Positions 1 to 5,418 of a DNA stretch of 6,839 nt are shown here, piece by piece. This DNA is from Limiplasma pullistercoris (GTDB taxonomy: Bacteria > Bacillota > Clostridia > Christensenellales > Aristaeellaceae). The notes below the pieces were generated by a model. It was not told the DNA's origin and made no database searches. It saw only the letters and a program-made list of their open reading frames with translations. The translations under genes and the position numbers were made by a program. How positions within the stretch are numbered: the first letter of the stretch is position 1; each line of letters opens with the position of its first letter. The stretch is taken from NCBI GenBank assembly GCA_018715165.1, contig DVMC01000015.1, positions 1 through 6,839 on the forward strand. Reading direction: 5' to 3'.

Positions 1-23
1 CCGCTCCTGCACACAATAGCCGC

Positions 24-30
24 GAGGAGG
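24..30 (+). promoter_or_regulatory. Ribosome binding site for the TTG-started lipoprotein gene
   Basis: GAGGAGG lies 9 bases before the TTG at 40. It decides this start. The reading frame stays open upstream to the window edge, with no in-frame stop and no in-frame ATG or GTG. The signal-peptide-like sequence beginning with Met-Lys-Lys straight after the TTG agrees with this site. Confidence 0.75.
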
Positions 31-39
31 CGAACAGCA

Positions 40-618
40 TTGAAAAAAACCTGGACCCTTGTGGTAATCTCCCTGCTCGGCCTGGCGCTGTTCTCCGCTT
101 GCGCCAGCAATGCCGATACCCTGCCCAGCCCCGCCCCCAGCGCCAGCGTGATGCCCTCTGCGACACCGCAGGCCACGCAGTCGCCCACGGCCAGCGCCAT
201 GCCCTCCGTAACGGTGCAGCCGGCCGGCGTCAACACCGTGGAGGATGCTCGGCGCCTGAGCGACGATGTGAGCGAAGAGGTGGAAAAGCTCAGCGAGCTG
301 GATGACGCCGAGGCCGTGGTCGCCGGCAACATCGCGCTGGTGGGCATATCGTATGATGCCCAGTACCAGGGCGGCCTAACCGACCGACTGGTAGAAATGG
401 TCAAATCCCGCGTGGAAGCCATGGACAAGACCATCACCGCCGTACATGTAACGGACGACCAAGCCATCATGGACAAAATTGATCAGCTGCGCGAAAGCCT
501 GGACAATGGGCAGATCACCTTTGAGGAATTGCAGACGCAGGTGCTGGATATCGGCAGCTCCATCACCGGCGGCGGCAATGCGATGGTGTCCCAGCCGCAG
601 GCCAATACCGGCGCGTGA
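40..618 (+). CDS. YhcN/YlaJ-type sporulation lipoprotein (putative)
   Basis: A 192-residue probable lipoprotein, expected to be anchored on the outer face of the cytoplasmic membrane. Residues 1-20 form a signal peptide (Lys-Lys, then a hydrophobic stretch) ending in LFSAC, a lipobox-like site with Cys21 as the lipidated residue; Phe at -3 is slightly unusual. Residues 22-62 are a Ser/Pro/Ala/Thr-rich linker with two related MPS-x-T units. Residues 63-178 resemble the YhcN/YlaJ spore lipoprotein domain: an Asp/Glu-rich helix, then the pattern DAEAVVAGNIALVGI, then a helix and VKSRVEAMDKTITAVHVT. Members of this family are associated with the spore inner membrane in Bacillus, so a spore or germination role is inferred from the family and no biochemical activity is known to me. 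The start is TTG, supported by GAGGAGG 9 bases upstream. It stands alone here and is followed by a terminator. Divergence leaves the family call moderate; the lipoprotein call is stronger. Confidence 0.75.
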   Translation: MKKTWTLVVISLLGLALFSACASNADTLPSPAPSASVMPSATPQATQSPTASAMPSVTVQPAGVNTVEDARRLSDDVSEEVEKLSELDDAEAVVAGNIALVGISYDAQYQGGLTDRLVEMVKSRVEAMDKTITAVHVTDDQAIMDKIDQLRESLDNGQITFEELQTQVLDIGSSITGGGNAMVSQPQANTGA

Positions 619-637
619 TGCATGCCGAAAATCAAAG

Positions 638-673
638 ACCGCCGGGCGGCCGAGGGGCTGCGAGGCGGTTTTT
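638..673 (+). terminator. Intrinsic terminator of the lipoprotein gene
   Basis: Twenty bases after the stop codon. The lower stem ACCGCC (638-643) pairs with GGCGGT (664-669). After a 2x2 internal loop, the upper stem GCGGCC (646-651) pairs with GGCTGC (656-661, one G-T pair) around the loop gagg. Five T residues (669-673) follow directly, a normal Rho-independent layout on the plus strand. Confidence 0.75.
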
Positions 674-680
674 GGTTGTC

Positions 681-744
681 CGGAAGCTTTTTCCCGACGG
701 TCTTCCGCCGAGTTCCCGTGTCCGGCATTCGCGTTCGGACACGG
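681..744. repeat. Two tandem hairpins in the convergent intergenic gap
   Basis: CGGAAG (681-686) pairs with CTTCCG (702-707). CCGTGTCCG (716-724) pairs perfectly with CGGACACGG (736-744) around an 11-base loop. Neither has a clean T tract. With the hairpins on either side they fill the whole gap between two convergent genes. They may act as extra termination or transcript-end stability structures. Confidence 0.5.
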
Positions 745-747
745 CAA

Positions 748-772
748 GGGGCGCGGGTAAAACCCGCGCCCC
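748..772 (-). terminator. Perfect GC-rich hairpin at the 3' end of the reductase operon
   Basis: GGGGCGCGGGT (748-758) and ACCCGCGCCCC (762-772) form an 11-bp perfect stem around AAA, only 11 bases past the TAA of the minus-strand aldo/keto reductase gene. On the minus strand only TT follows. On the plus strand a TTTTCTT run follows after six bases. It is best read as a possibly bidirectional terminator between convergent genes, with a weak U tract on both sides. Confidence 0.6.
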
Positions 773-783
773 AGCTGCTTTTC

Positions 784-1932
784 TTAGTATCCGAAGATTT
801 CCTTCGCCCGCGCCATGTTTTCCCTCACAGGCACCCCAAAGGGGCAGCGTTTTTCACACGCGCCGCATCCCACGCACTCGCCCGCATGATGCGCAAGCGC
901 CCGGTAGTGCTCCCGCACGGTTTCCGGGACCTCGCCCTGAGCGCGCGCCAGGTTCAAAAACTTGGTCACATCCGCCACGGCAATGCCGTCGGGACATGGC
1001 GCACAATGGCCGCAGTACATGCAGTGCCCCTGCCAACTGATTTTTGGCAAGGCCGCCAGCGCCGCCGCATAGTCCTTTTCCTCCGTCGCAGCAGTTTCAT
1101 AGGTCAGGCAGCCTTTCAGCTGGTCCAGCGTGCGCGCGCCGCACAGGACCGCGGCCACCGCCGGGCGCGTGAGCGCGTAATGCAGGCATTGCAGCGGCGT
1201 CAGCGCTTTGCCCGCAGGTGAAAGCTCCGCATTGAGCAGGTCGCCCCCGCCGAAGGCCTTCATCACCGTGATGCCCACGCCCCGGCGCTGGCATGCCTCG
1301 TAGAGCGCCTCACGCTCCGGGTCCATATTCACGAGCGGCCCGTCGTAGCTCTCCGCCGCCCAGAGGCGCTCCACATCTTCATTGGCGGGCAGCAGGTCAT
1401 AGCAGGGGTTGACGCTGAACATCAACACGTCAATCTGGCCGCTCTCCACTGCCAGCCTCGCCGCGGCGGGGTTGTGGCTGGAGAGGCCGACCGCCCGCGC
1501 GCGTCCCTCGCGCTTGAGCTCCTGCGCATAGCGAAGCACCTCGCCGCTCTCTACCGCGTTCCAGTCGCTTTCCGAATCCACATAGTGGATCATGGCGATA
1601 TCCACCCAGGAAGTGCCCAGGCGCTGAAGCTGATCCTCAAAGCTCCGGCGCACCTCTTCGATATCGCGGGTGCGCTCATACTGGCCGTTTTTCCAGATCG
1701 CGCACAAATGTGCCTGGAGCACAAACCGTTCCCGGCGTCCGGCCATCGCTTCGCCAAGCGCCGACCGCATCTCCGGGTCGGGAGAGTAAAGATCGATCAG
1801 GTTGGCGCCTGCACGCTCCATCTCGTCCAGGAAGGCACGCACCTCCTCTCGTGTCTTGCCGATAAAGCCCTCGCATCCTATGCCGATTTCGCCCACACAG
1901 ATGCCGGTCGCGCCCAGTGGCCTGATGTTCAT
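784..1932 (-). CDS. Aldo/keto reductase-like protein with C-terminal 2x[4Fe-4S] ferredoxin domain
   Basis: 382 residues, cytoplasmic. Residues 1-290 resemble an aldo/keto reductase TIM barrel (starting MNIRPLGATG, with LGEAMAGRRERFVL at 59-72 and VDIAMIHYVD at 110-119). Residues 300-382 carry two ferredoxin-type clusters of cysteines: C304, C307, C310, C313-P, and C353, C356, C359, C363-P. These are expected to hold two [4Fe-4S] centres, as in the Fe-S aldo/keto reductases of anaerobes. The substrate is unknown. Of the usual Asp-Tyr-Lys-His catalytic set, Asp47 and His116 can be placed, but the Lys position reads His75 (LQAHL) and no Tyr sits at the normal spacing after Asp47 (IDLYSPDPE). Normal NAD(P)H-dependent carbonyl reduction is therefore doubtful, and the protein may be an electron-transfer variant. 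The ATG follows GGGAGG by 10 bases. It is the second gene of an operon with the SH3-VanW gene, 16 bases apart. The family call is firm and the activity is open. Confidence 0.85.
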   Translation of the reverse strand: MNIRPLGATGICVGEIGIGCEGFIGKTREEVRAFLDEMERAGANLIDLYSPDPEMRSALGEAMAGRRERFVLQAHLCAIWKNGQYERTRDIEEVRRSFEDQLQRLGTSWVDIAMIHYVDSESDWNAVESGEVLRYAQELKREGRARAVGLSSHNPAAARLAVESGQIDVLMFSVNPCYDLLPANEDVERLWAAESYDGPLVNMDPEREALYEACQRRGVGITVMKAFGGGDLLNAELSPAGKALTPLQCLHYALTRPAVAAVLCGARTLDQLKGCLTYETAATEEKDYAAALAALPKISWQGHCMYCGHCAPCPDGIAVADVTKFLNLARAQGEVPETVREHYRALAHHAGECVGCGACEKRCPFGVPVRENMARAKEIFGY

Positions 1933-1942
1933 CCTCGTTCCG

Positions 1943-1948
1943 CCTCCC
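1943..1948 (-). promoter_or_regulatory. Ribosome binding site of the reductase gene, abutting the upstream stop codon
   Basis: GGGAGG on the minus strand lies 10 bases before the ATG at 1932 and begins at the base next to the TAA (1951-1949) of the preceding gene. This spacing implies one transcript, and possibly re-use of ribosomes finishing the upstream gene. Confidence 0.7.
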
Positions 1949-3121
1949 TTAATCCGCGCGGAAGATCTGAATGCACAGGGTTCCTTCGCCCGTGCTTTCC
2001 GCCAGCACGTAGATAGGATATTCGCAGTCGTTACGGAATACCAGGTTCAGCGAATCGTTGCCCACCGCCGCATCCTGATGCATGGGCAGATACCGCGCGC
2101 AGCCCGGTCCGTGCGGACGGCGCATCAGCACCGTGATGCCCGGCACCTGACGGATGGCGTTGTACAGCGTGCTGCTGCTCTGGCAGGTGCCGCCGCCGTA
2201 GCCGATCTGGCTGCCGCCGTCGATGAGCACAGGGGCGGGATAGTAGCCGTTGTTCTTTTTGTAGGGGCCGACCTGCGCGTTGAAGTCCAGGCTTTCGCCA
2301 GGCTGCATCAAGCGGGTCATGGATTCGCAGCTGCGCACGATGTTCTTGCAGCGGCCGTCGTTGCCCTCGGCGCCGGTGTTATACTCAAAAAAGCTGCAAA
2401 ACGCCGCGATGGGGGTTTCGTCGCTCATGGGCTCGTCGCCCTGGGCCACCACCACCAGATCGGTCAGCACCCGCGCGTCGATGTAGCCATAGCTGCGCCA
2501 CACCAGCACCTTGGCAAAGCCGTCCACAAAATCCAGGATGGCGATTTTGCTGCCCGCGCCGGGGTGGATGTCGTTGATCTCCGCGCTAAGCGACGGCTCG
2601 GCGTAGATGTTGGCCGTTTCGGTCAGCGTGGCCACGTATTTGGATGTCACCACGCCATAGGGCGGAGTGTTTTCGGGGTCCAGCGTCGTCATGTTCTCAT
2701 CCACCCACGTGCGGATGACGTAACCCACATAGCCGTTGTACTCCGCCAGCACATAGGAGGGGTACACCGCATAGACCGTGATCGTTTCGCCTGCGTCAAT
2801 CACGCACACCACGTCGCTCTCGCCATCCTGCAAGGCCCTCATGCGGATGGCTGTGCCTGTTGCCACAAAGGGCTTGATCTTGGTGGTATACAGCGGCGTA
2901 AGGCCCTCGATGCTCGCCGGCTGATCCTCCGCGCCGGCGGCAGCGGCTTCGGATTCGTCCTCCGTGGCCAGTCCCTCCACCTCGATACCGGCGGCTTCGG
3001 CCTCCTCGGCGGTCATCACGGCATCCTCCGCCGCGGAAGCCTCCTCCGCCTGTACGGAAAGAGCGCCCGCCAGCAGAAGCAGGCATAAACAAAGGGCGGT
3101 CAGGCGTCGATACATGCTCAT
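1949..3121 (-). CDS. Secreted SH3-like / VanW domain protein
   Basis: 390 residues, predicted to be exported. Residues 1-25 are a signal peptide (YRR, a Leu/Cys-rich core, VQA cleavage site before EE). Residues 26-73 are a very Ala/Glu/Asp-rich acidic linker. Residues about 80-138 and 158-220 look like two bacterial SH3 domains: the first has IRMRALQDGESDVVCVIDAG and YVGYVIRTWV, the second NIYAEPSLSAEI and YGYIDARVL. Residues about 245-380 are a VanW domain, with PGESLDFNAQVGPY, NNGYYPAPVLIDGG, GGGTCQSSSTLYNA, RRPHGPG and a final LVFRNDCEYPIYV strand. VanW occurs in some vancomycin-resistance clusters but is widespread in Clostridia without any resistance role, and its biochemistry is unknown. 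The SH3 repeats suggest a wall-associated protein. A TTG at 3127 would add two residues but lies only 3-4 bases after the AAGGA; ATG 3121 has about 9 bases of spacing and is preferred. It is the first gene of the operon with the Fe-S reductase. Confidence 0.85.
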   Translation of the reverse strand: MSMYRRLTALCLCLLLLAGALSVQAEEASAAEDAVMTAEEAEAAGIEVEGLATEDESEAAAAGAEDQPASIEGLTPLYTTKIKPFVATGTAIRMRALQDGESDVVCVIDAGETITVYAVYPSYVLAEYNGYVGYVIRTWVDENMTTLDPENTPPYGVVTSKYVATLTETANIYAEPSLSAEINDIHPGAGSKIAILDFVDGFAKVLVWRSYGYIDARVLTDLVVVAQGDEPMSDETPIAAFCSFFEYNTGAEGNDGRCKNIVRSCESMTRLMQPGESLDFNAQVGPYKKNNGYYPAPVLIDGGSQIGYGGGTCQSSSTLYNAIRQVPGITVLMRRPHGPGCARYLPMHQDAAVGNDSLNLVFRNDCEYPIYVLAESTGEGTLCIQIFRAD

Positions 3122-3130
3122 CGGCAAAAT

Positions 3131-3136
3131 TCCTTT
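3131..3136 (-). promoter_or_regulatory. Ribosome binding site deciding the VanW gene start
   Basis: AAAGGA on the minus strand is 9 bases before ATG 3121, about 3-4 bases before the in-frame TTG at 3127, and about 15 before a second ATG at 3115. Spacing favours 3121. Confidence 0.6.
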
Positions 3137-3163
3137 CGACTGATATTCTGGAAATCATCTTTC

Positions 3164-3192
3164 ATTATAACATACCCGCGCCCGCTTGGGCA
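3164..3192 (-). promoter_or_regulatory. Extended -10 promoter for the SH3-VanW / reductase operon
   Basis: On the minus strand a perfect TATAAT (3169-3164) is preceded by TGT, giving the extended -10 word TGTTATAAT. At 17 bases upstream the -35 position reads TGCCCA (3192-3187), a poor match, as is usual for extended -10 promoters of the main sigma factor. The transcript would start near 3157 with a leader of roughly 36 bases. Confidence 0.65.
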
Positions 3193-3283
3193 GGGGAAAT
3201 CCGGAAATTTACACGCACAGTCCCAGGGAGTCCGCGTTCCTGTAAGGCGGCGGGCCCGGCCTGAAAAAAACCATCTTCCGTTA

Positions 3284-3292
3284 TGTTATGAT
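3284..3292 (+). promoter_or_regulatory. Extended -10 promoter for the ECF sigma operon
   Basis: TGTTATGAT, an extended -10 with one mismatch in the hexamer (TATGAT, 3287-3292). No good -35 is present: the 17-base position is A-rich, and CTGAAA at 3261-3266 is 20 bases away. I found no convincing ECF-type pair (such as GAAC with a CGT box at about 16 bases), so self-activation is not evident. The leader would be about 50 bases. Confidence 0.5.
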
Positions 3293-3329
3293 ACGATATT
3301 TTTGCGTCTGTTTTCGTCAATAGAGGTAT

Positions 3330-3339
3330 AAGGAGGTGA
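3330..3339 (+). promoter_or_regulatory. Near-perfect Shine-Dalgarno of the ECF sigma gene
   Basis: AAGGAGGTGA, complementary to the 16S rRNA tail over its full length, ending 9 bases before ATG 3349. It predicts efficient translation of a regulator that is usually made at low level. Confidence 0.8.
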
Positions 3340-3348
3340 GGGAAACGC

Positions 3349-3873
3349 ATGAGCCGCATCAAGGGCCCTGACCAGGCTCAAGACCCGAACCATGAATTGG
3401 AACGTCTGGTCCTGCGGTACCAACAGCCGCTCCTTCGCACCTGCTTTCTCTATCTGCGCGACCGGGCGCTGGCAGAGGATGCGGTGCAGGACACCTTCCT
3501 CAAGGCCTACAGAAGTTTGGCATCGTTCCGCGGAGAATGCAGCGAAAAGACGTGGCTGATGAAGATTGCCATAAATACCTGCTGCGACCTTCGCCGCGCA
3601 CACCGGCTGCGCCGTATCGACCCGTGCCGTATCCCCGACCTGCTGCCGCAGGCGGCGGAGCCCTTCACAGAGGCGGAGGAAGCGCTCGTCACGCAGGTGA
3701 TGCAGCTGCCGCGCAAATTGCGGGAGGTGATCCTCCTGTATTACTATCAGGACATGACCGTAACAGAAATTGCCGTTTCGCTGGGCATCTCCCAATCGTC
3801 GGTATCCGGGAGGCTGAAGCGCGCCAGGGAGAAGCTGCGCGCGCTGCTGGAAGGGAGGGATCTCTGTGAATGA
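3349..3873 (+). CDS. ECF-type (group 4) RNA polymerase sigma factor
   Basis: 174 residues, the usual length for an ECF sigma factor, cytoplasmic; it directs RNA polymerase to a specific promoter set. Sigma region 2 covers about residues 20-87: LRYQQPLLRTCFLYLRD, then the conserved AEDAVQDTFLKAYRSL (region 2.2, residues 42-57), then TWLMKIAINTCCDLRRAHR (region 2.4, residues 68-86). A short linker (about 88-110) leads to sigma region 4, about 111-167. This ends in a helix-turn-helix, MTVTEIAVSLGISQSSVSGR (136-155) followed by LKRAREKLR. Sigma regions 1 and 3 are absent, as expected. ATG 3349 has a near-perfect ribosome binding site. The 3' end overlaps the next gene by 8 bases, so the two are translationally coupled. 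The target regulon is unknown. The divergent SH3-VanW operon is a natural candidate, but its visible promoter looks like that of the main sigma factor. Confidence 0.95.
   Translation: MSRIKGPDQAQDPNHELERLVLRYQQPLLRTCFLYLRDRALAEDAVQDTFLKAYRSLASFRGECSEKTWLMKIAINTCCDLRRAHRLRRIDPCRIPDLLPQAAEPFTEAEEALVTQVMQLPRKLREVILLYYYQDMTVTEIAVSLGISQSSVSGRLKRAREKLRALLEGRDLCE
3853..3860 (+). promoter_or_regulatory. Ribosome binding site for the GTG start of the membrane regulator
   Basis: GGGAGGGA lies inside the last codons of the sigma gene, about 7 bases before GTG 3866. The GTG overlaps the sigma stop in the sequence GTGAATGA. The ATG inside that overlap is out of frame for the downstream protein. Confidence 0.75.
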
Positions 3874-5179
3874 CCAGGAAATGAAGCGCCTTCTCCAATC
3901 CGCAATCGACCACCGGCTTTCCGGCCTTAAGGAAAACCCCTTTCTGGCCCGGCGAATCATCACTGCGGCGAAAGGAGAACGACCCATGAAAAAGAAACTG
4001 TCCGTTTCTCTGATGCTCGTGCTGGCGCTCACGCTCATGATGCTGGGCCTGGCCTACGCGCTGGTGCAGTCGAGGATTGCGGGCGAGCTCTACGGCGATA
4101 CGGCAGCGCCCAGCGATGTGGCAGACCGGATTCAGACGCCGGATGAGACTGCGGCCTCTGATCTGGGCGTGCTTGTGCTGGATGAGCTTCTCTACGACGG
4201 GAGCGCCCTGCGCACCGCCTTCACCCTTTCCAATCCAACCGGAGAAACGCTCCTGTACACGGTGGACGGCCTGTATCTCGACGGCTGTCCGCTTACGCGG
4301 AGCACGCTGTTCACCGAAGGCGCCGGCACCGCCGGATATCTGCTGGGCGGTACGTTGGACGGCCTCGCGCTTCCCACGAGCGTTTCGGCCTACAACGAGG
4401 CGGAGGCGCTCTATGCGTTTGACGGGCAGGGCGAGTATCTTGGCACGGCACAGCTTCCCGAAGGAGAGGCCTCCCTGAGAATCGACATCGCCGTATGGCG
4501 CCCCATTCATTCGCCCCGGCTGGTCGATTACGGCGATTACGAGGGCATGAACGTGTCGGAATCCTCCGACCGCCTTGTGACCGATGAAACCGGCTATGTT
4601 TCTCTGGAGCTGTTCCGTCCCGAAGCGTACTGCCTGAACGCCACAGCAGATAAGCCCAGCTCGGAGATCTATGCCCAGGCCTACCGGAAGCTGGGCTGGG
4701 CCGAGCTTGCCGGACAAATCAGCCTTGAGCTGGATGTGACGCTGGGCCCGGATCAGCTCGCCCACGTCCGTCCCGTACAGGCCGAATATGCGTTTGACAA
4801 CCTGACGCTGACGATCAGCCGCTTCGATCTGACACACACAGGCGGCCGGATGGAGGGCCGGCTTTCCGGCGAAGGCGCCGAAACGCTCCTCAAGCAGGGA
4901 TTCCTCCTCGTCGACCCTGACGGACAGCGCGTGCTGAGCAATGTCCTGACCTGGGATCAGGAAGGCGCGCAGGACTTCTCCTTTTGCCTTTCCTTGGTTC
5001 CTGTCGCGGGCGAGCTGCCCCGGCGTGTCTGTCTGGCTCCGTTTTTGGCGCACGATCCCCATTGGGACGAATCCTCTCCATCCTATGATCCAGATGTGGA
5101 AAAACCGGAAGGCGTGATTGGCGCCTATCAGCTGGACTTTGCCCACGCCCTGTGCATCGCGCTGGAAAAGAGCGGCTGA
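3866..5179 (+). CDS. Single-pass membrane protein, probable anti-sigma factor of the adjacent ECF sigma
   Basis: 437 residues. Residues 1-40 are a short charged, probably helical cytoplasmic segment (MKRLLQSAIDHRLSGLKENP). Residues 41-44 are Met-Lys-Lys-Lys, and about 45-66 form one membrane helix. Residues 67-437 are a large outside domain, rich in beta-strand-like stretches, with no motif I can assign. The position after an ECF sigma gene with an 8-base overlap, and the short inside / one helix / large outside plan, are typical of membrane anti-sigma factors in Clostridia. Such proteins hold the sigma factor until an external signal arrives. No zinc-binding HxxxCxxC motif of the ZAS class is present, so sigma binding would have to use the 40-residue segment in another way. 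The GTG start is supported by GGGAGGGA. A second ribosome binding site (AAAGGAG, 3971-3977) sits 8 bases before the ATG of codon 41, where the sequence also reads as a complete signal peptide ending in AYA. The anti-sigma role is inferred mainly from context. Confidence 0.8.
   Translation: MNDQEMKRLLQSAIDHRLSGLKENPFLARRIITAAKGERPMKKKLSVSLMLVLALTLMMLGLAYALVQSRIAGELYGDTAAPSDVADRIQTPDETAASDLGVLVLDELLYDGSALRTAFTLSNPTGETLLYTVDGLYLDGCPLTRSTLFTEGAGTAGYLLGGTLDGLALPTSVSAYNEAEALYAFDGQGEYLGTAQLPEGEASLRIDIAVWRPIHSPRLVDYGDYEGMNVSESSDRLVTDETGYVSLELFRPEAYCLNATADKPSSEIYAQAYRKLGWAELAGQISLELDVTLGPDQLAHVRPVQAEYAFDNLTLTISRFDLTHTGGRMEGRLSGEGAETLLKQGFLLVDPDGQRVLSNVLTWDQEGAQDFSFCLSLVPVAGELPRRVCLAPFLAHDPHWDESSPSYDPDVEKPEGVIGAYQLDFAHALCIALEKSG
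3971..3977 (+). promoter_or_regulatory. Internal ribosome binding site before codon 41 of the membrane regulator
   Basis: AAAGGAG followed by 8 bases and ATG (3986-3988), in frame inside the gene. The bases also encode Lys-Gly-Glu. An internal start here would give a 397-residue product beginning MKKKLSVSL, without the cytoplasmic segment. Confidence 0.45.
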
Positions 5180-5199
5180 CGCCATGTCGGCGCAGCAGA

Positions 5200-5225
5200 A
5201 ACGCAGGCCCTTTGGGGCCTGCGTT
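5200..5225 (+). repeat. 26-base hairpin, left copy
   Basis: AACGCAGGCCC (5200-5210), loop TTTG, GGGCCTGCGTT (5215-5225): a perfect 11-bp stem 20 bases after the stop of the membrane regulator gene. It is identical in sequence and orientation to 5517-5542, because the asymmetric loop TTTG reads the same way in both. It could terminate the sigma operon, but only TT and then CAGC follow, so the U tract is poor. Confidence 0.85.
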
Positions 5226-5281
5226 CAGCTTGTCGAAAAAGTCCGGCTGCGCCGGCCTTTTCCGCCAAATGCTTAAGAAAT

Positions 5282-5303
5282 GTTTGCGCCCAGGGGCGCA
5301 AAC
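5282..5303. repeat. Perfect inverted repeat, 10-bp arms
   Basis: GTTTGCGCCC and GGGCGCAAAC separated by AG. A near-continuous palindrome of this length could be a protein binding site or a tight hairpin. No T tract follows on the plus strand; on the minus strand the tail is ATTTCTT. Confidence 0.75.
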
Positions 5304-5393
5304 TCCCCGCCCGCCCGGCACCGGAGGGAAGCATCAGCCCTGTGGGCTGTTGCGCGAAGCGCAAAGCGACCCGAAGGTGGGGAGCGAAACGAG

Positions 5394-5418
5394 CGGAGGG
5401 CGCGGCCAGCGTCCTCCG
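5394..5418. repeat. Hairpin with 10-bp stem and 5-base loop
   Basis: CGGAGGGCGC (5394-5403) pairs with GCGTCCTCCG (5409-5418) using one G-T pair; loop ggcca. It is the strongest single stem inside the 5226-5516 element. Confidence 0.7.

Noticed and set aside
622..1221. 199-codon plus-strand frame over the reductase 3' end
   Set aside because: It begins inside the lipoprotein terminator region and is antisense to the ferredoxin-type cysteine motifs of a real gene.
1802..3088. 428-codon open frame on the plus strand opposite the SH3-VanW gene
   Set aside because: The translation is His/Ala/Val-rich with no recognisable domain, while the opposite strand has clear VanW and SH3-like motifs, a signal peptide and a promoter.
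1949..3121. Vancomycin-resistance gene call based on the VanW domain
   Set aside because: No ligase, dehydrogenase or dipeptidase genes of a van cluster are nearby, and VanW domains are widespread in Clostridia without resistance.
3240..3348. ECF-type autoregulatory promoter before the sigma gene
   Set aside because: CGTC words occur at 3305 and 3315 and TGAAAA at 3262, but no pair has the roughly 16-base spacing of ECF promoters.
3286..4038. 250-codon minus-strand frame across the sigma gene and its promoter
   Set aside because: It is antisense to an unmistakable ECF sigma factor and would start within the next gene; no family resemblance.
3689..5185. 498-codon open frame on the minus strand opposite the membrane regulator gene
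   Set aside because: It lies wholly antisense to a better supported gene (ribosome binding site, coupling to the sigma gene, membrane helix), its translation is Arg/Gly/Gln-rich without domains, and long antisense frames are common in GC-rich coding DNA.
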